From Roseiarcus sp963721905 (GTDB lineage: Bacteria; Pseudomonadota; Alphaproteobacteria; Rhizobiales; Beijerinckiaceae), in contig CAVRMF010000016.1 of NCBI GenBank assembly GCA_963721905.1, positions 1 through 64,000 on the forward strand: DNA of 64,000 bases. Reading direction: 5' to 3'. Of this stretch, positions 33,900 through 41,775 are shown in pieces. Made by a program: the position numbers and the translations under genes. Under the pieces are notes generated by a model. That model was given only the letters and a program-made list of their open reading frames with translations, searched no databases and was not told the origin of the DNA. The stretch's first letter is position 1, and the number at the start of each line of letters is the position of its first letter.

Positions 33900-34526
33900 A
33901 TGAGACTTCGCACGACGTCTCTCCTTGCGGCGCTCGTCTTCGCAGTCCTCCCGGCCTGCCTGGAAGCGCGTGCCGACGAGAGCCCGGCGGCGCCCGCGCC
34001 GAACGCCAAGCCCGAAGCGCAGGAAGCGCCGCAGCGCCAGACCCCAGCGGAACTGCGGGCCGACCTCTATCAGCGCCTCGCCGCCTCGGGCGACGCCGAC
34101 GAGACCGACGGCCTGGTCGGGCTTCTGTTCGCGGCCTATGCGCAATCGGGTTCGGATACCGGCGACCTCCTGCTTGAGCGCGCGCGCAAGGCGATGGGCG
34201 AAAAGGAATTCGACGCCGCCGGGAAAATCCTCGATTCGACGATCGCGCTCCTGCCCGACTGGGCGGAGGGGTGGAACGCGAGGGCGACGCTGCGCTATCT
34301 CGACGACGATTACGATGGGTCGATGGCCGACGTCGCCGAGACCTTGAAGCGCGAACCGCGCCATCTCGGGGCGCTCATGGGGATGTCCCACATTCTCGAG
34401 GCGCGCGACAAGAAGGAGGAGGCCCTCAAAGTCTGCGAGCGCGTCCTCGCAATTGCGCCGCACTGGCGCAACGCGGAAAAGACGGCGGACCGGCTCAAGT
34501 CCGCGATCGCGGACGAAGAACTGTGA
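33900..34526 (+). CDS. Exported TPR protein
   Basis: The 208-residue protein has a signal peptide (TTSLLAALVFAVLPAC, Cys near 20 possibly lipidated), a Pro/Ala-rich linker and three TPR-like repeats: ARKAMGEKEFDAAGKILDST, NARATLRYLDDDYDGSMADV and ILEARDKKEEALKVCERVLA. It is a common Hyphomicrobiales family, always periplasmic, function unknown. It begins 55 bp after rpmJ. The hydrolase gene at 34555 follows on the same strand. Confidence 0.85.
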   Translation: MRLRTTSLLAALVFAVLPACLEARADESPAAPAPNAKPEAQEAPQRQTPAELRADLYQRLAASGDADETDGLVGLLFAAYAQSGSDTGDLLLERARKAMGEKEFDAAGKILDSTIALLPDWAEGWNARATLRYLDDDYDGSMADVAETLKREPRHLGALMGMSHILEARDKKEEALKVCERVLAIAPHWRNAEKTADRLKSAIADEEL

Positions 34527-34554
34527 GCCTTGCCGCCCTGCGCTCCGAGGCGCA

Positions 34555-35523
34555 GTGACGGTTCTCGTTTTCGCTCTCGCCGTTATCGCCGCGCTCCTGG
34601 TCTTTACCGCGGTTGAGACGCGGCGGATCGAAGCCCGCTATCCGCCGACCGGGACGCGCATCGAGGTCGGCGGCGCCGCCATCCATGTTCTCGAGCGGGC
34701 TCCCCGCGGCGAGCCGCGAGGCGCGGTGCTGATGATTCACGGCGCCTCCGGCAATGCGGCCGACCTCGACGTCGCGCTCGCCGACCGGTTGAGCGAAGCG
34801 GGCTTTCGAGTGCTCAGCGTCGATCGCCCCGGACATGGCTGGAGCGAGCGTATTGGCGGCCGCCGAGGCTCGTCCCCCCTCCTTCAGGCGGAGGCGATCG
34901 TGCGCGCGGCGCAAAGCCTCGGGGTCACGCAAGCGATCGTCGTCGGCCATTCGCTTGGCTGCATCGCGAGCCTCGCGATGGCGCTCGAGGCGCCGGGCTT
35001 CGTGCGCGCGCTGATTCTGATCGCCCCCGTCAGTCATCCGTGGCCCGGCGGCGTCGCCTGGTACTACACGGCGGGCGCCGATCCCCTGTTCGGGCCGCCG
35101 CTCCGCCGCCTCCTGACGCTGCCGGTCGGCAGGGCGCGGATGCGCGGCGCGGTGCAGGGCGTGTTCGCGCCGAACAAGGCTCCGCCCGGCTTCGTCGAGG
35201 AGACGCGGCTCCCGCTCGTCTTGAGGCCCATGCACTTTCGCGCCAACTGCGAGGACGTCGCTGACGCCGAGGCGGCGGTCGCGGCGCTCTCGCCGCGCTA
35301 CGCCGCGATCCGGGCGCCGACCGAGATCGTCACCGGCGATTCCGACAGCGTCGTCTACGCCCACATCCATTCGGCCGGATTAGCGCGCGACATTCCCGGC
35401 GCGCGGCTCACGACCCTCAAGGGCGTCGGCCATTCGCCTCAACATGTCGCGCCGGAACGGGTGGTCGAGATCATCCTCGAGGCCGAGCGGCGGGCGCACG
35501 AGCGGGAGACCGAGCGGGCTTGA
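34555..35523 (+). CDS. Membrane-anchored alpha/beta hydrolase
   Basis: GTG 34555 (322 residues) is preferred to an upstream ATG inside the TPR gene, because a hydrophobic anchor (LVFALAVIAALLVFTAV) then begins at once. The enzyme motifs are MIHGASGNAADLD (about 60), the nucleophile VVGHSLGCIASLAM (about 128), Asp in IVTGDSDSVVYA and the final His in LKGVGHSPQHV. This is a serine hydrolase of the epoxide hydrolase/lipase type; the substrate is unknown. Confidence 0.85.
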   Translation: MTVLVFALAVIAALLVFTAVETRRIEARYPPTGTRIEVGGAAIHVLERAPRGEPRGAVLMIHGASGNAADLDVALADRLSEAGFRVLSVDRPGHGWSERIGGRRGSSPLLQAEAIVRAAQSLGVTQAIVVGHSLGCIASLAMALEAPGFVRALILIAPVSHPWPGGVAWYYTAGADPLFGPPLRRLLTLPVGRARMRGAVQGVFAPNKAPPGFVEETRLPLVLRPMHFRANCEDVADAEAAVAALSPRYAAIRAPTEIVTGDSDSVVYAHIHSAGLARDIPGARLTTLKGVGHSPQHVAPERVVEIILEAERRAHERETERA

Positions 35524-35651
35524 GGCCGCTCCCGGCGGCGGCTCGGGCCGGCCGCACGATTCCGCAGACGACCAAACGATTTCAGCGTCTTAGGCGTCTT
35601 TTTCTGCAACTTTTCGAGGGACCGCCAAATCGCCCGCGAAGCGTGCGCTTT

Positions 35652-35676
35652 AGTCACTTGCATGATGCTAGTGACT
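35652..35676. promoter_or_regulatory. Probable HxlR operator
   Basis: AGTCACT (35652-35658) and AGTGACT (35670-35676) are exact inverted copies, and the match extends inward (TGCA / TGCT), giving 10 of 11 paired bases per arm around a three-base centre. It lies 17 bp before the HxlR start, where it would overlap the promoter (TATAAC follows at 35681). HxlR dimers typically bind such dyads and autoregulate. Confidence 0.7.
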
Positions 35677-35692
35677 TCTCTATAACGACGCT

Positions 35693-36199
35693 ATGCAAAG
35701 AACGCGCTTCACCACGATGGACTGCCCGATCGCGAGATCGCTCGACCGCGTCGGGGAGTGGTGGAGCATTCTCATTCTGCGCGACGCCCTCGGCGGAATG
35801 ACGCGGTTCGAGGAGTTCCAGAAGAGCCTCAACATCGCGCCGAACATGCTGACCCGCCGCCTCGCGGCGCTGGTCGACGCGGGGATGATGGAGAAGCGCC
35901 GCTATTGCGCGAGGCCGCCGCGCGACGAATACGTCCTCACCGAGCGCGGGCGAGATTTTCGCCCGGTGCTGCTCGCGCTGCTCGCGTTTGGCAATCGTCA
36001 CTTCGCGCCGGAAGGGGCGAGCGTCGCCATCGCCGACGCCAAGACCGGCGCCCCGGCCGAGCCGCTGCTTATCGATCGCCGCACGGGCCGGCCGCTCGCT
36101 TCGCCCGAGTTCGACCTGGTCCCCGGTCCCGCGGCGACGGAAGCGACCAAGGCAAGGCTCGCGGCTCGCGCCGCAAGGCTCCTCGAAAAAGACATCTGA
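35693..36199 (+). CDS. HxlR-family transcriptional regulator
   Basis: The 168-residue protein has the HxlR winged helix: CPIARSLDRVGEWWSILILR (about 11-30), FEEFQKSLNIAPNMLTRRLA (recognition helix, about 39-58) and EKRRYCARPPRDEYVLTERG (wing). It has the conserved Cys at 11 that redox-sensing members use, though sensing here is unproven. The C-terminal third is longer than in small members. It lies 29 bp before a MATE-exporter leader on the same strand and probably controls it. Confidence 0.92.
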   Translation: MQRTRFTTMDCPIARSLDRVGEWWSILILRDALGGMTRFEEFQKSLNIAPNMLTRRLAALVDAGMMEKRRYCARPPRDEYVLTERGRDFRPVLLALLAFGNRHFAPEGASVAIADAKTGAPAEPLLIDRRTGRPLASPEFDLVPGPAATEATKARLAARAARLLEKDI

Positions 36200-36227
36200 A
36201 AAATCCATCCGGCAAGGAGGCCGGGAC

Positions 36228-36296
36228 ATGAACGCTCTTGCCGTCGCCATCGCCCCTGACCGTCCCGCCCCCCGGTTGCGCTCGAGCCCGGGATGA
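36228..36296 (+). CDS. Short leader ORF or true start of MATE gene
   Basis: A strong site (AAGGAGG) precedes ATG 36228, which opens a 22-codon frame (MNALAVAIAPDRPAP...) whose TGA overlaps the MATE ATG at 36293. It may be a coupling leader. Alternatively a one-base slip in the C-run near 36268-36273 has separated the real start from the MATE frame, since the MATE ATG itself has no good site. Confidence 0.5.
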   Translation: MNALAVAIAPDRPAPRLRSSPG

Positions 36297-37657
36297 GCCC
36301 GCGCACGCTCCTGCTGCTGAACGGCCCGATCGTTGCGACCTTGCTCCGGCTCGCCTGGCCGAACGTTCTCGTCATGCTGGCGCAGGCCTCGACCGGACTG
36401 ATCGAGACCTTTTGGGTCTCCCGCCTCGGCACCGACGCTCTCGCCGGAATGGCGCTCGTCTTTCCCGGCTTCATGATGATGGCGATGCTCTCGGCGGGCG
36501 CGGTCGGCGGAGGAATCTCGTCCGCGGTCGCCCGCGCGCTCGGCGCCGGGCGGCGGGCCGGTGCGGACGCGCTCGTCCTGCACGCGGTCATGATCAACGT
36601 CGCGCTCGGCCTCTTGACCTCGGCGCTCTTCCTCATCTTCGGACGCCAGCTTTACGCCGCCATGGGCGGGCGGGGCGGCTCGCTCGAAGCGGCAATGCAA
36701 TATTCGAACGTGGTCTTCGCCGGCAACGTTCTCCTCTGGCTGATGAATGCGCTTGCGAGCGTCATCCGCGGTACGGGCAACATGGCCTTCCCTTCGACGG
36801 TGGTTTGCATTGGCGTGGTCCTGCTGATCCCGCTCTCGCCGCTTTTCATCTTCGGCCTCGGCCCGTTTCCGGCGCTAGGCATCGCCGGCGGCGGCGTCGC
36901 GGTCGTTGCGACAACGGCGCTGATGGCCGCGATCCTCGCCTGGTACATACTCGGCGGGAACAGCATCGTCCGCTTCCGGATCGCGCGGCTGAAGCCTGCC
37001 TTCTTCGCCGACATCCTAAGGGTCGGCGGGGTCGGCTCGCTCAGTACGCTGCAAACGACATTGACCGTCGCGCTGACCACGAGTCTCGTCGGCGCGGCGG
37101 CCGGCCCTGACGCGGTCGCCGGATATGGAACCGGCTCGCGGCTCGAATACCTGCTCATTCCGATGGTGTTCGGGCTCGGCGCGCCGATGGTCGCGATGGT
37201 CGGCACGAATATCGGCGCGGGCCAGAACCATCGCGCGTTGCGCATCGCGATGACGGGGGCGGCGTTGGCCTTCGTCGCATGCGAGGCGATCGGGGTTGGC
37301 GCGGCGCTATGGCCCAGGGCCTGGCTCGGCCTCTTCGGCGACGATCCGCTGATGATCGCGACCGGCGCCAATTATCTGCGCTTCGTCGGCCCGACTTATG
37401 GATTCTTCGGCCTGGGGCTCGCGCTCTATTTCGCCTCCCAGGGCGCCGGCAAGCTCGCCTGGCCTCTGATTGCGGGCTTCGCGCGGCTCGTGATCGCGGT
37501 CGGCGGAGGCTGGCTCGCGCTCGCCACGACCGGGTCGGTGACCATGGTGTTCGTCATGCTCGCGGTCGCGCTCGCCGCTTATGGCGCCATCGTCGGGATC
37601 GCAGTGAAGTCCGGCGTCTGGTTCAGGAAGGATCGGGCTGCCGCGCCCTCGCGCTGA
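36293..37657 (+). CDS. MATE-family efflux transporter
   Basis: The 454-residue protein has twelve hydrophobic segments in two similar halves. The signature for MATE appears as LAWPNVLVMLAQASTGLIET (about 19-38), GMALVFPGFMMMAMLSAGAV and, in the second half, ADILRVGGVGSLSTLQTTLT and GLGAPMVAMVGTNIGAGQNH. It exports drugs or metabolites in exchange for H+ or Na+. It follows the HxlR regulator and its leader frame and is presumably in the same operon. The initiation point is uncertain (see leader at 36228). Confidence 0.92.
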   Translation: MSPRTLLLLNGPIVATLLRLAWPNVLVMLAQASTGLIETFWVSRLGTDALAGMALVFPGFMMMAMLSAGAVGGGISSAVARALGAGRRAGADALVLHAVMINVALGLLTSALFLIFGRQLYAAMGGRGGSLEAAMQYSNVVFAGNVLLWLMNALASVIRGTGNMAFPSTVVCIGVVLLIPLSPLFIFGLGPFPALGIAGGGVAVVATTALMAAILAWYILGGNSIVRFRIARLKPAFFADILRVGGVGSLSTLQTTLTVALTTSLVGAAAGPDAVAGYGTGSRLEYLLIPMVFGLGAPMVAMVGTNIGAGQNHRALRIAMTGAALAFVACEAIGVGAALWPRAWLGLFGDDPLMIATGANYLRFVGPTYGFFGLGLALYFASQGAGKLAWPLIAGFARLVIAVGGGWLALATTGSVTMVFVMLAVALAAYGAIVGIAVKSGVWFRKDRAAAPSR

Positions 37658-37698
37658 CGCCGCTCGCCGCGGTCAGGATCCGTCGTCGCGGACCTTGC

Positions 37699-38202
37699 TC
37701 AGAGCAGATTGCGCAAGAGACCGCATGCGCCTTCAAGCGTCAGCTGCTGGGCCGAGCCCGGCGCCATCCAGACGAACCAGGTGATATCATCGACGACGCC
37801 GGAAGCGGGGACGTTGGCCCAGGTCTGCAGACCCTGCAAAGCGACAAGCGTCTCCGGGCCGAATTGGCCGTCGATCGCGCCCGCGTAGGCCGGAAACTGG
37901 ATCGCGATGTCTGCGCCCTTCAATGCCTGCTGGAGCCACGCCACCGCAGGACCGGTCGACCCGCTGGACAACGTGGGCGAAGCCTCGCGATAGGGCGGCA
38001 ACTTGGCCCACGTGGCGGGTCCGACAACTCCGTCGACCGTGAGGCCGTTGCTCTGCTGAAAGCTCTTTACGCTTGTCTCGAGCGTCGCGTCGAACACCCC
38101 GTTGATCGGGCCGAACGGATTCCAGAGCAGGTGGCGGGCGAGCACGCGCTGCAGTCGCTTCACGTCGTCTCCCGTCGAGCCGGGACCAATTGTTGCGGGC
38201 AT
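37699..38202 (-). CDS. Double peptidoglycan-binding domain protein
   Basis: ATG 38202 follows GGGGAGGT. The 167-residue product carries two PG_binding_1 units: GSTGDDVKRLQRVLARHLLW with INGVFDATLETSVKSFQQSN and VDGVVGPATWAKL, then GSTGPAVAWLQQALKGADIA with IDGQFGPETLVALQGLQTWA. There is no signal peptide, which is odd for a wall-binding protein; it may leave by another route, or bind something else. It is transcribed toward the MATE gene. Confidence 0.85.
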   Translation of the reverse strand: MPATIGPGSTGDDVKRLQRVLARHLLWNPFGPINGVFDATLETSVKSFQQSNGLTVDGVVGPATWAKLPPYREASPTLSSGSTGPAVAWLQQALKGADIAIQFPAYAGAIDGQFGPETLVALQGLQTWANVPASGVVDDITWFVWMAPGSAQQLTLEGACGLLRNLL

Positions 38203-38348
38203 CGAGACCTCCCCAAAGTTGACGCCGGGCGAGCCAACGCCTCGGCGCAACACCCCTTACCATTGCCGGAAGGGCGCCGAAACGTCTGTGACGGCAGTCA
38301 CATCGATCGCGAGTTGGGCGCCTTGCAGCGTGGCTTATGTCCCGGTAA

Positions 38349-38365
38349 TGTTGTCTGAGACAACA
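38349..38365. promoter_or_regulatory. Probable MarR operator
   Basis: TGTTGTC-TGA-GACAACA is a perfect 17-bp palindrome, 13 bp before the start of the MarR-GNAT gene. Its length and position fit a MarR dimer site used for autoregulation. The minus-strand peptidoglycan-binding gene starts 147 bp to the left. Confidence 0.75.
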
Positions 38366-38378
38366 CACCGGGCACGCC

Positions 38379-39302
38379 ATGACCCTCACCGACGAGGTGC
38401 GCAGCTTCAACCGGTTCTACACCCGCGAGATCGGCCTCCTCGAACGGCATCTGCCGGCGAGCGCGCTCTCCCTGCCGGAGGCGCGCGTTCTCTATGAGCT
38501 CGCCCACGCCCCCGAGCCGGGTTGCACCGCGGCGGAGATCGGCCGGCGCCTCCGGATGGACAAGGCGCACTTAAGCCGGATCGTTGCGCGGCTCCGCGCC
38601 CGAAAACTGGTAGCGAGCCGCGTGAGCGAAGCGCACGGCAAGCACGTGCTGCTCTCCCTGACGACCGCGGGTCGGGCGGCTTTCGTCGCCGCCGACGCCG
38701 GCGCGCGGGCGCAGGTCGACGCGCTTCTCTCCCCTGTCGACGCGACCGGCCGCGAGCGCCTCGTAAAGGCGATGCGCGATGTCCGCGCCGTGCTCGGCGA
38801 CCGAGAAACGCAAGACGGAGAGCCGCGGCTGCGCTCCCTCGCGCCGGGAGATATCGGCTGGATCGTTCATCGCCAGACCGTTCTCTATCATCAAGAGTAT
38901 GGCTGGGACTGGACCTACGAAGGCCTCGCCAGTCGGATCCTCGGCGCCTTCGTCGCCGAGTTCGACCCCGCGCGGGAGGACGGCTGGGTCGCCGAGCGCC
39001 ACGGCGCGATCGTCGGGTCGATCTTCGTCATGAAGGGCGACGAGCCGGGCGTCGCCAAGCTGAGGCTCCTCTACGTCGAGCCCAGCGCGCGCGGCTTCGG
39101 CCTCGGGCGCACGCTCGTCGATACTTGCATCGCGCGGGCGCGCGAGCTCGGCTACAGACAGCTCACGTTATGGACCAACGACGTGCTCGTCTCGGCGCGA
39201 CGCATCTACCAGGCGACAGGGTTCCGCCTGACAAACGAGGCTCCGCACCATTCGTTCGGGCATGACCTTGTCGGGCAGACCTGGGTCTTGGACCTCGGCT
39301 GA
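38379..39302 (+). CDS. MarR regulator fused to GNAT acetyltransferase
   Basis: Of its 307 residues, 1-145 are a MarR winged helix (VRSFNRFYTREIGLLERHLP, CTAAEIGRRLRMDKAHLSRI, LTTAGRAAFVAADAGARAQV). Residues about 150-305 are a GNAT domain (RSLAPGDIGWIVHRQTVLYH, LLYVEPSARGFGLGRTLVDT as acetyl-CoA loop, LWTNDVLVSARRIYQATGFR). Such bifunctional proteins regulate genes in response to, or modify, a small molecule or protein; the substrate is unknown. The perfect palindrome upstream suggests self-control. Confidence 0.92.
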   Translation: MTLTDEVRSFNRFYTREIGLLERHLPASALSLPEARVLYELAHAPEPGCTAAEIGRRLRMDKAHLSRIVARLRARKLVASRVSEAHGKHVLLSLTTAGRAAFVAADAGARAQVDALLSPVDATGRERLVKAMRDVRAVLGDRETQDGEPRLRSLAPGDIGWIVHRQTVLYHQEYGWDWTYEGLASRILGAFVAEFDPAREDGWVAERHGAIVGSIFVMKGDEPGVAKLRLLYVEPSARGFGLGRTLVDTCIARARELGYRQLTLWTNDVLVSARRIYQATGFRLTNEAPHHSFGHDLVGQTWVLDLG

Positions 39303-39337
39303 CGGACTTTGCCGCTACCAATATTTCTCGCAGAACC

Positions 39338-39468
39338 CCTCGTCCTGAGGCGCCTCTTGCGTGAGCAAGAGGCCTCGAAGGACGCTCCAAAGCGCTCGGC
39401 CGATCGCGAGCATCAGGCCCCTACTGGAGCGTCCTTCGAGGCCGCTTCGCGGCGCCTCAGGACGAGGG
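39338..39468. repeat. Complex palindromic repeat element
   Basis: Three nested pairs are visible. CCCTCGTCCTGAGGCGCC (39338-39355) pairs exactly with its inverse at 39451-39468. GGCCTCGAAGGACGCTCCA (39372-39390) pairs exactly with its inverse at 39425-39443. Between the left arms, GCCTCTTGC-GTGA-GCAAGAGGC forms its own hairpin (39353-39374). The whole could fold as a 131-bp cruciform. It looks like a dispersed REP-type element. It lies between the MarR-GNAT gene and a TIR remnant. Confidence 0.88.
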
Positions 39469-39550
39469 TTGTGGCCGCGAGAGACGACTTTATCCGCGAA
39501 GCGCATATGGTATTGTCGAGTTGTGTGACCGGAGCGCTCGATGTCCTCGC

Positions 39551-39697
39551 TGGCGGAAACTTCCCGAAGTCGTCGGCTTCTTCAGCTATTCGCGCGATGA
39601 CGAGGAAGCGTTCAGGGGCTCGCTGTCGGCGCTTCGTGACGCTGTCGGACGCGAACTTGCCGCGCAGCTCGGGCGACGCCGGCTCACACGACCTTAA
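39551..39697 (+). pseudogene. TIR-domain gene remnant
   Basis: In the frame starting at 39551 the translation reads KLPEVVGFFSYSRDDEEAFR then GSLSALRDAVGRELAAQLGR, the opening of a TIR domain of the kind found in bacterial TIR proteins (GFFSYSRxDD, LSALRD). It ends after about 48 codons at 39697 and has no in-frame start. The rest of the gene is missing, replaced by vapC on the other strand. It is a fragment left after a deletion next to the palindromic repeat. Confidence 0.75.
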
Positions 39698-40073
39698 GGC
39701 CGAGATGCTTTTCCATCGGCGCAAAGTCGCGGTCGTCGTGGAGCAAGGAATGGCGATGTTCGATGCAGAAGGTCCCGACGATGAGATCGGCGGTCTTGCG
39801 GACCGTAATGCCCAATTCCCGCAGCCTGCGATAGTTCCGGGCGGCTTCGCGGGCCAGTTCAGCATCGAGGAGCGGAACGATCGCATACGACCGCAATCCG
39901 CGTTCGATGCGCAGAGCGTGGGCCTCGTCCCGCGCGCCCTGGAGAACTTCGAGCAGGATGAGATCGCCGATCAGGAGCGGCTCCCGCATTGCCGCAGCTT
40001 CCAGTTTGGCGGTGGCCTCGGTTCGATGGCCGCGCAGGTGGGCGATCCAGACGGAGGCGTCGACGAGAATCAC
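39684..40073 (-). CDS. vapC: VapC-type PIN-domain ribonuclease toxin
   Basis: The 129-residue PIN protein has the first acidic residue in MILVDASVWIAHLRG, Glu in LLIGDLILLEVLQGARD, and later acidic residues in GITVRKTADLIVGTFCIEHR and LLHDDRDFAPM. VapC toxins cut tRNA or rRNA when their antitoxin is lost. It overlaps the antitoxin by four bases. Its tail runs over the TIR remnant on the other strand. Confidence 0.92.
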   Translation of the reverse strand: MILVDASVWIAHLRGHRTEATAKLEAAAMREPLLIGDLILLEVLQGARDEAHALRIERGLRSYAIVPLLDAELAREAARNYRRLRELGITVRKTADLIVGTFCIEHRHSLLHDDRDFAPMEKHLGLKVV

Positions 40074-40279
40074 GGGCGCCTTAGAGAACGGCCCTGACGC
40101 ATCTCATCGAGGTTTCCTTCCCAACCCAGCCCCTTGAGGTCCTCCAAAACTTCGGTTTGCCTGCGCACCCGAACCAGTAGGCGCAAGCCCTCTTCCACTG
40201 TGGCTCGCTTGGTCGGCAAGCCCGCCGCCGCCATGGCCTGGGACAACAACTCGTCGTCGATTTCGATGTTGGTCCGCAT
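40070..40279 (-). CDS. vapB: VapB-type antitoxin
   Basis: ATG 40279 gives 69 residues beginning MRTNIEIDDELLSQAMAAAG, a ribbon-helix-helix, followed by LPTKRATVEEGLRLLVRVRR and the toxin-binding tail LKGLGWEGNLDEMRQG (a common VapB ending). It is the first gene of the vapBC operon and is preceded by a perfect palindrome at 40296-40327. Confidence 0.9.
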   Translation of the reverse strand: MRTNIEIDDELLSQAMAAAGLPTKRATVEEGLRLLVRVRRQTEVLEDLKGLGWEGNLDEMRQGRSLRRP

Positions 40280-40295
40280 CGCGGTCGCCCCTATT

Positions 40296-40327
40296 GATGT
40301 GTATAGAATCACTACTCTATACACATC
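40296..40327. promoter_or_regulatory. VapBC operator
   Basis: GATGTGTATAGA (40296-40307) and TCTATACACATC (40316-40327) are exact inverted copies around an 8-bp spacer. The dyad is 17 bp upstream of vapB and would cover its promoter. A VapB dimer or the VapBC complex is the expected ligand. Confidence 0.82.
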
Positions 40328-40354
40328 TAGGCCCCAGCGCAACCGGCTCGCTGT

Positions 40355-40405
40355 TGTAGCCGCGATCGTTGATCGCGGCCGACGCGGTCAGCGACCGCGT
40401 CTACA
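40355..40405. repeat. Twin-hairpin palindromic repeat
   Basis: Two perfect hairpins lie back to back: CCGCGATC-GTT-GATCGCGG (40360-40378) and GACGCGGTC-AGC-GACCGCGTC (40381-40401). They are enclosed by TGTAG and CTACA. A related hairpin (GCGGTC-GCC-GACCGC, after TGTAGG) lies near 53262-53283. They belong to a dispersed repeat class; the site may also end ndh transcription on the minus strand. Confidence 0.8.
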
Positions 40406-40418
40406 GTTAACGGCTGCG

Positions 40419-41738
40419 TCAGTGCAGCTTCACCTTCGGCTCCGCATGCCGCGAGAGGCCGCGCGCGAGCGTGTCCAGCGCGGTCTTCACGGTCCCGTGC
40501 AGCGCCCGCTCGTGCATCTTGTAGAGGGACCGGTACATCCAGCGGGCGAGCATCCCCTCGATGAAGAGATTGCCTTTGAGGGCGAGGTTCATGAGATTGC
40601 CGATCGCGCCGACGCGGCCGACCGACACGAGCGATCCGAAGTCGCGATAGACGAAAGGCTGTAAAGGCAATCCCTTAAGACGGCGCCTCAGCTGCTCGGC
40701 CAAGTGGGACGCTTCCTGATGAGCGGCTTGCGCGCGCGGAGGAACCGGCGTCGAGAAGCCTTCGCGCGGGCAGGCGGCGCAATCGCCGATCGCGAAGATA
40801 TCCGGATCCCTGGTGGTCTGCAGCGTCGGCTCCGTCACCAGGTGGTTCGCGCGGTTCACTTCGAGTCCATCGAGATCGCGGAGGACGTCCGGCCCCCGCA
40901 CCCCGGCCGCCCAGACCACGAGCTCGGCCGGAATGAACTCGCCGCTGGCCAATTCCACCCCGTCGGCGCGGACCGATGCGACGGGCGCGGCGGTTCGCAC
41001 CTCCACGCCGAGCTTCTTCAGAAGCGAAAGGGTCGCGTCGGAGACGCGCTCGGGGAGCGCGGGCAAAATGCGTTTGGCGCCCTCGATCAGAATGATGCGA
41101 ATGTCCTTGTCGGCGTCGACCTGATCGAGTCCGTAAGCAATCACTTCGCGCGAGGTCTGATAGAGCTCGGCCGCCAGCTCCGTGCCGGTTGCGCCAGCGC
41201 CGATGATGGCGACATGCAATTGTCCCGGCTTTATCGGTCCGGCCTGCGACTGCGCGCGCAGGAACCCATTCAGCAGGCGATGCTGAAACCGCACCGCTTG
41301 TTCCGCGGTCTCGAGCGGAATGGCGTGCTCGGCCGCGCCCGGCGTGCCGAAATCGTTGGTGACGCTGCCGATCGCAATGACGAGCGTGTCATAGGGGACG
41401 CTGCGCGGCAAGGCGATCTGCCGGCCTTCATGGTCAAAGGTCGACCCGATCTGAACGGTCTTGCTCGCGCGGTCGAGCCCGACCATCTCGCCAAAGTGGT
41501 AGCGAAAATGGTGCCAGTGCCCTTGCGCGAGATAGTTCAGCTGATGTTCGGAAGGATCCATGCTGCCGGCCGCCACCATGTGCAGAAGCGGCTTCCACAA
41601 ATGCGTGCGGCTCCGCTCGATCAGCGAAACATCGGCGAGGCCCCGCTTGGCGAGCGTGTCGCCGAGATGGGTGGCGAGTTCGAGGCCCGCAGCGCCGCCC
41701 CCGACGATGACAATTCGGTGTGGACGGTTTTCCCCCAT
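40419..41738 (-). CDS. ndh: Type II NADH dehydrogenase
   Basis: The 439-residue flavoprotein has the FAD site IVIVGGGAAGLELATHLGDT (about 9-28), the NADH site LHVAIIGAGATGTELAAELY (about 174-193) and VTEPTLQTTRDPDIFAIGDC (about 296-315). The C-terminal amphipathic region (LIEG-like stretch LKGNLFIEGMLARWMYRSLY) anchors it to the membrane. It oxidises NADH and reduces quinone without pumping protons. It is a housekeeping-type gene. The upstream neighbour pyk is 37 bp away on the same strand, so they may be co-transcribed. Confidence 0.93.
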   Translation of the reverse strand: MGENRPHRIVIVGGGAAGLELATHLGDTLAKRGLADVSLIERSRTHLWKPLLHMVAAGSMDPSEHQLNYLAQGHWHHFRYHFGEMVGLDRASKTVQIGSTFDHEGRQIALPRSVPYDTLVIAIGSVTNDFGTPGAAEHAIPLETAEQAVRFQHRLLNGFLRAQSQAGPIKPGQLHVAIIGAGATGTELAAELYQTSREVIAYGLDQVDADKDIRIILIEGAKRILPALPERVSDATLSLLKKLGVEVRTAAPVASVRADGVELASGEFIPAELVVWAAGVRGPDVLRDLDGLEVNRANHLVTEPTLQTTRDPDIFAIGDCAACPREGFSTPVPPRAQAAHQEASHLAEQLRRRLKGLPLQPFVYRDFGSLVSVGRVGAIGNLMNLALKGNLFIEGMLARWMYRSLYKMHERALHGTVKTALDTLARGLSRHAEPKVKLH

Positions 41739-41775
41739 GCGTGTCGCCTCGACGCTGGATCAATTCGCCAGCATG

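Noticed and set aside
39338..39468. CRISPR array
   Set aside because: The repeats are inverted, not direct, and have no regular spacers. It is a palindromic element.
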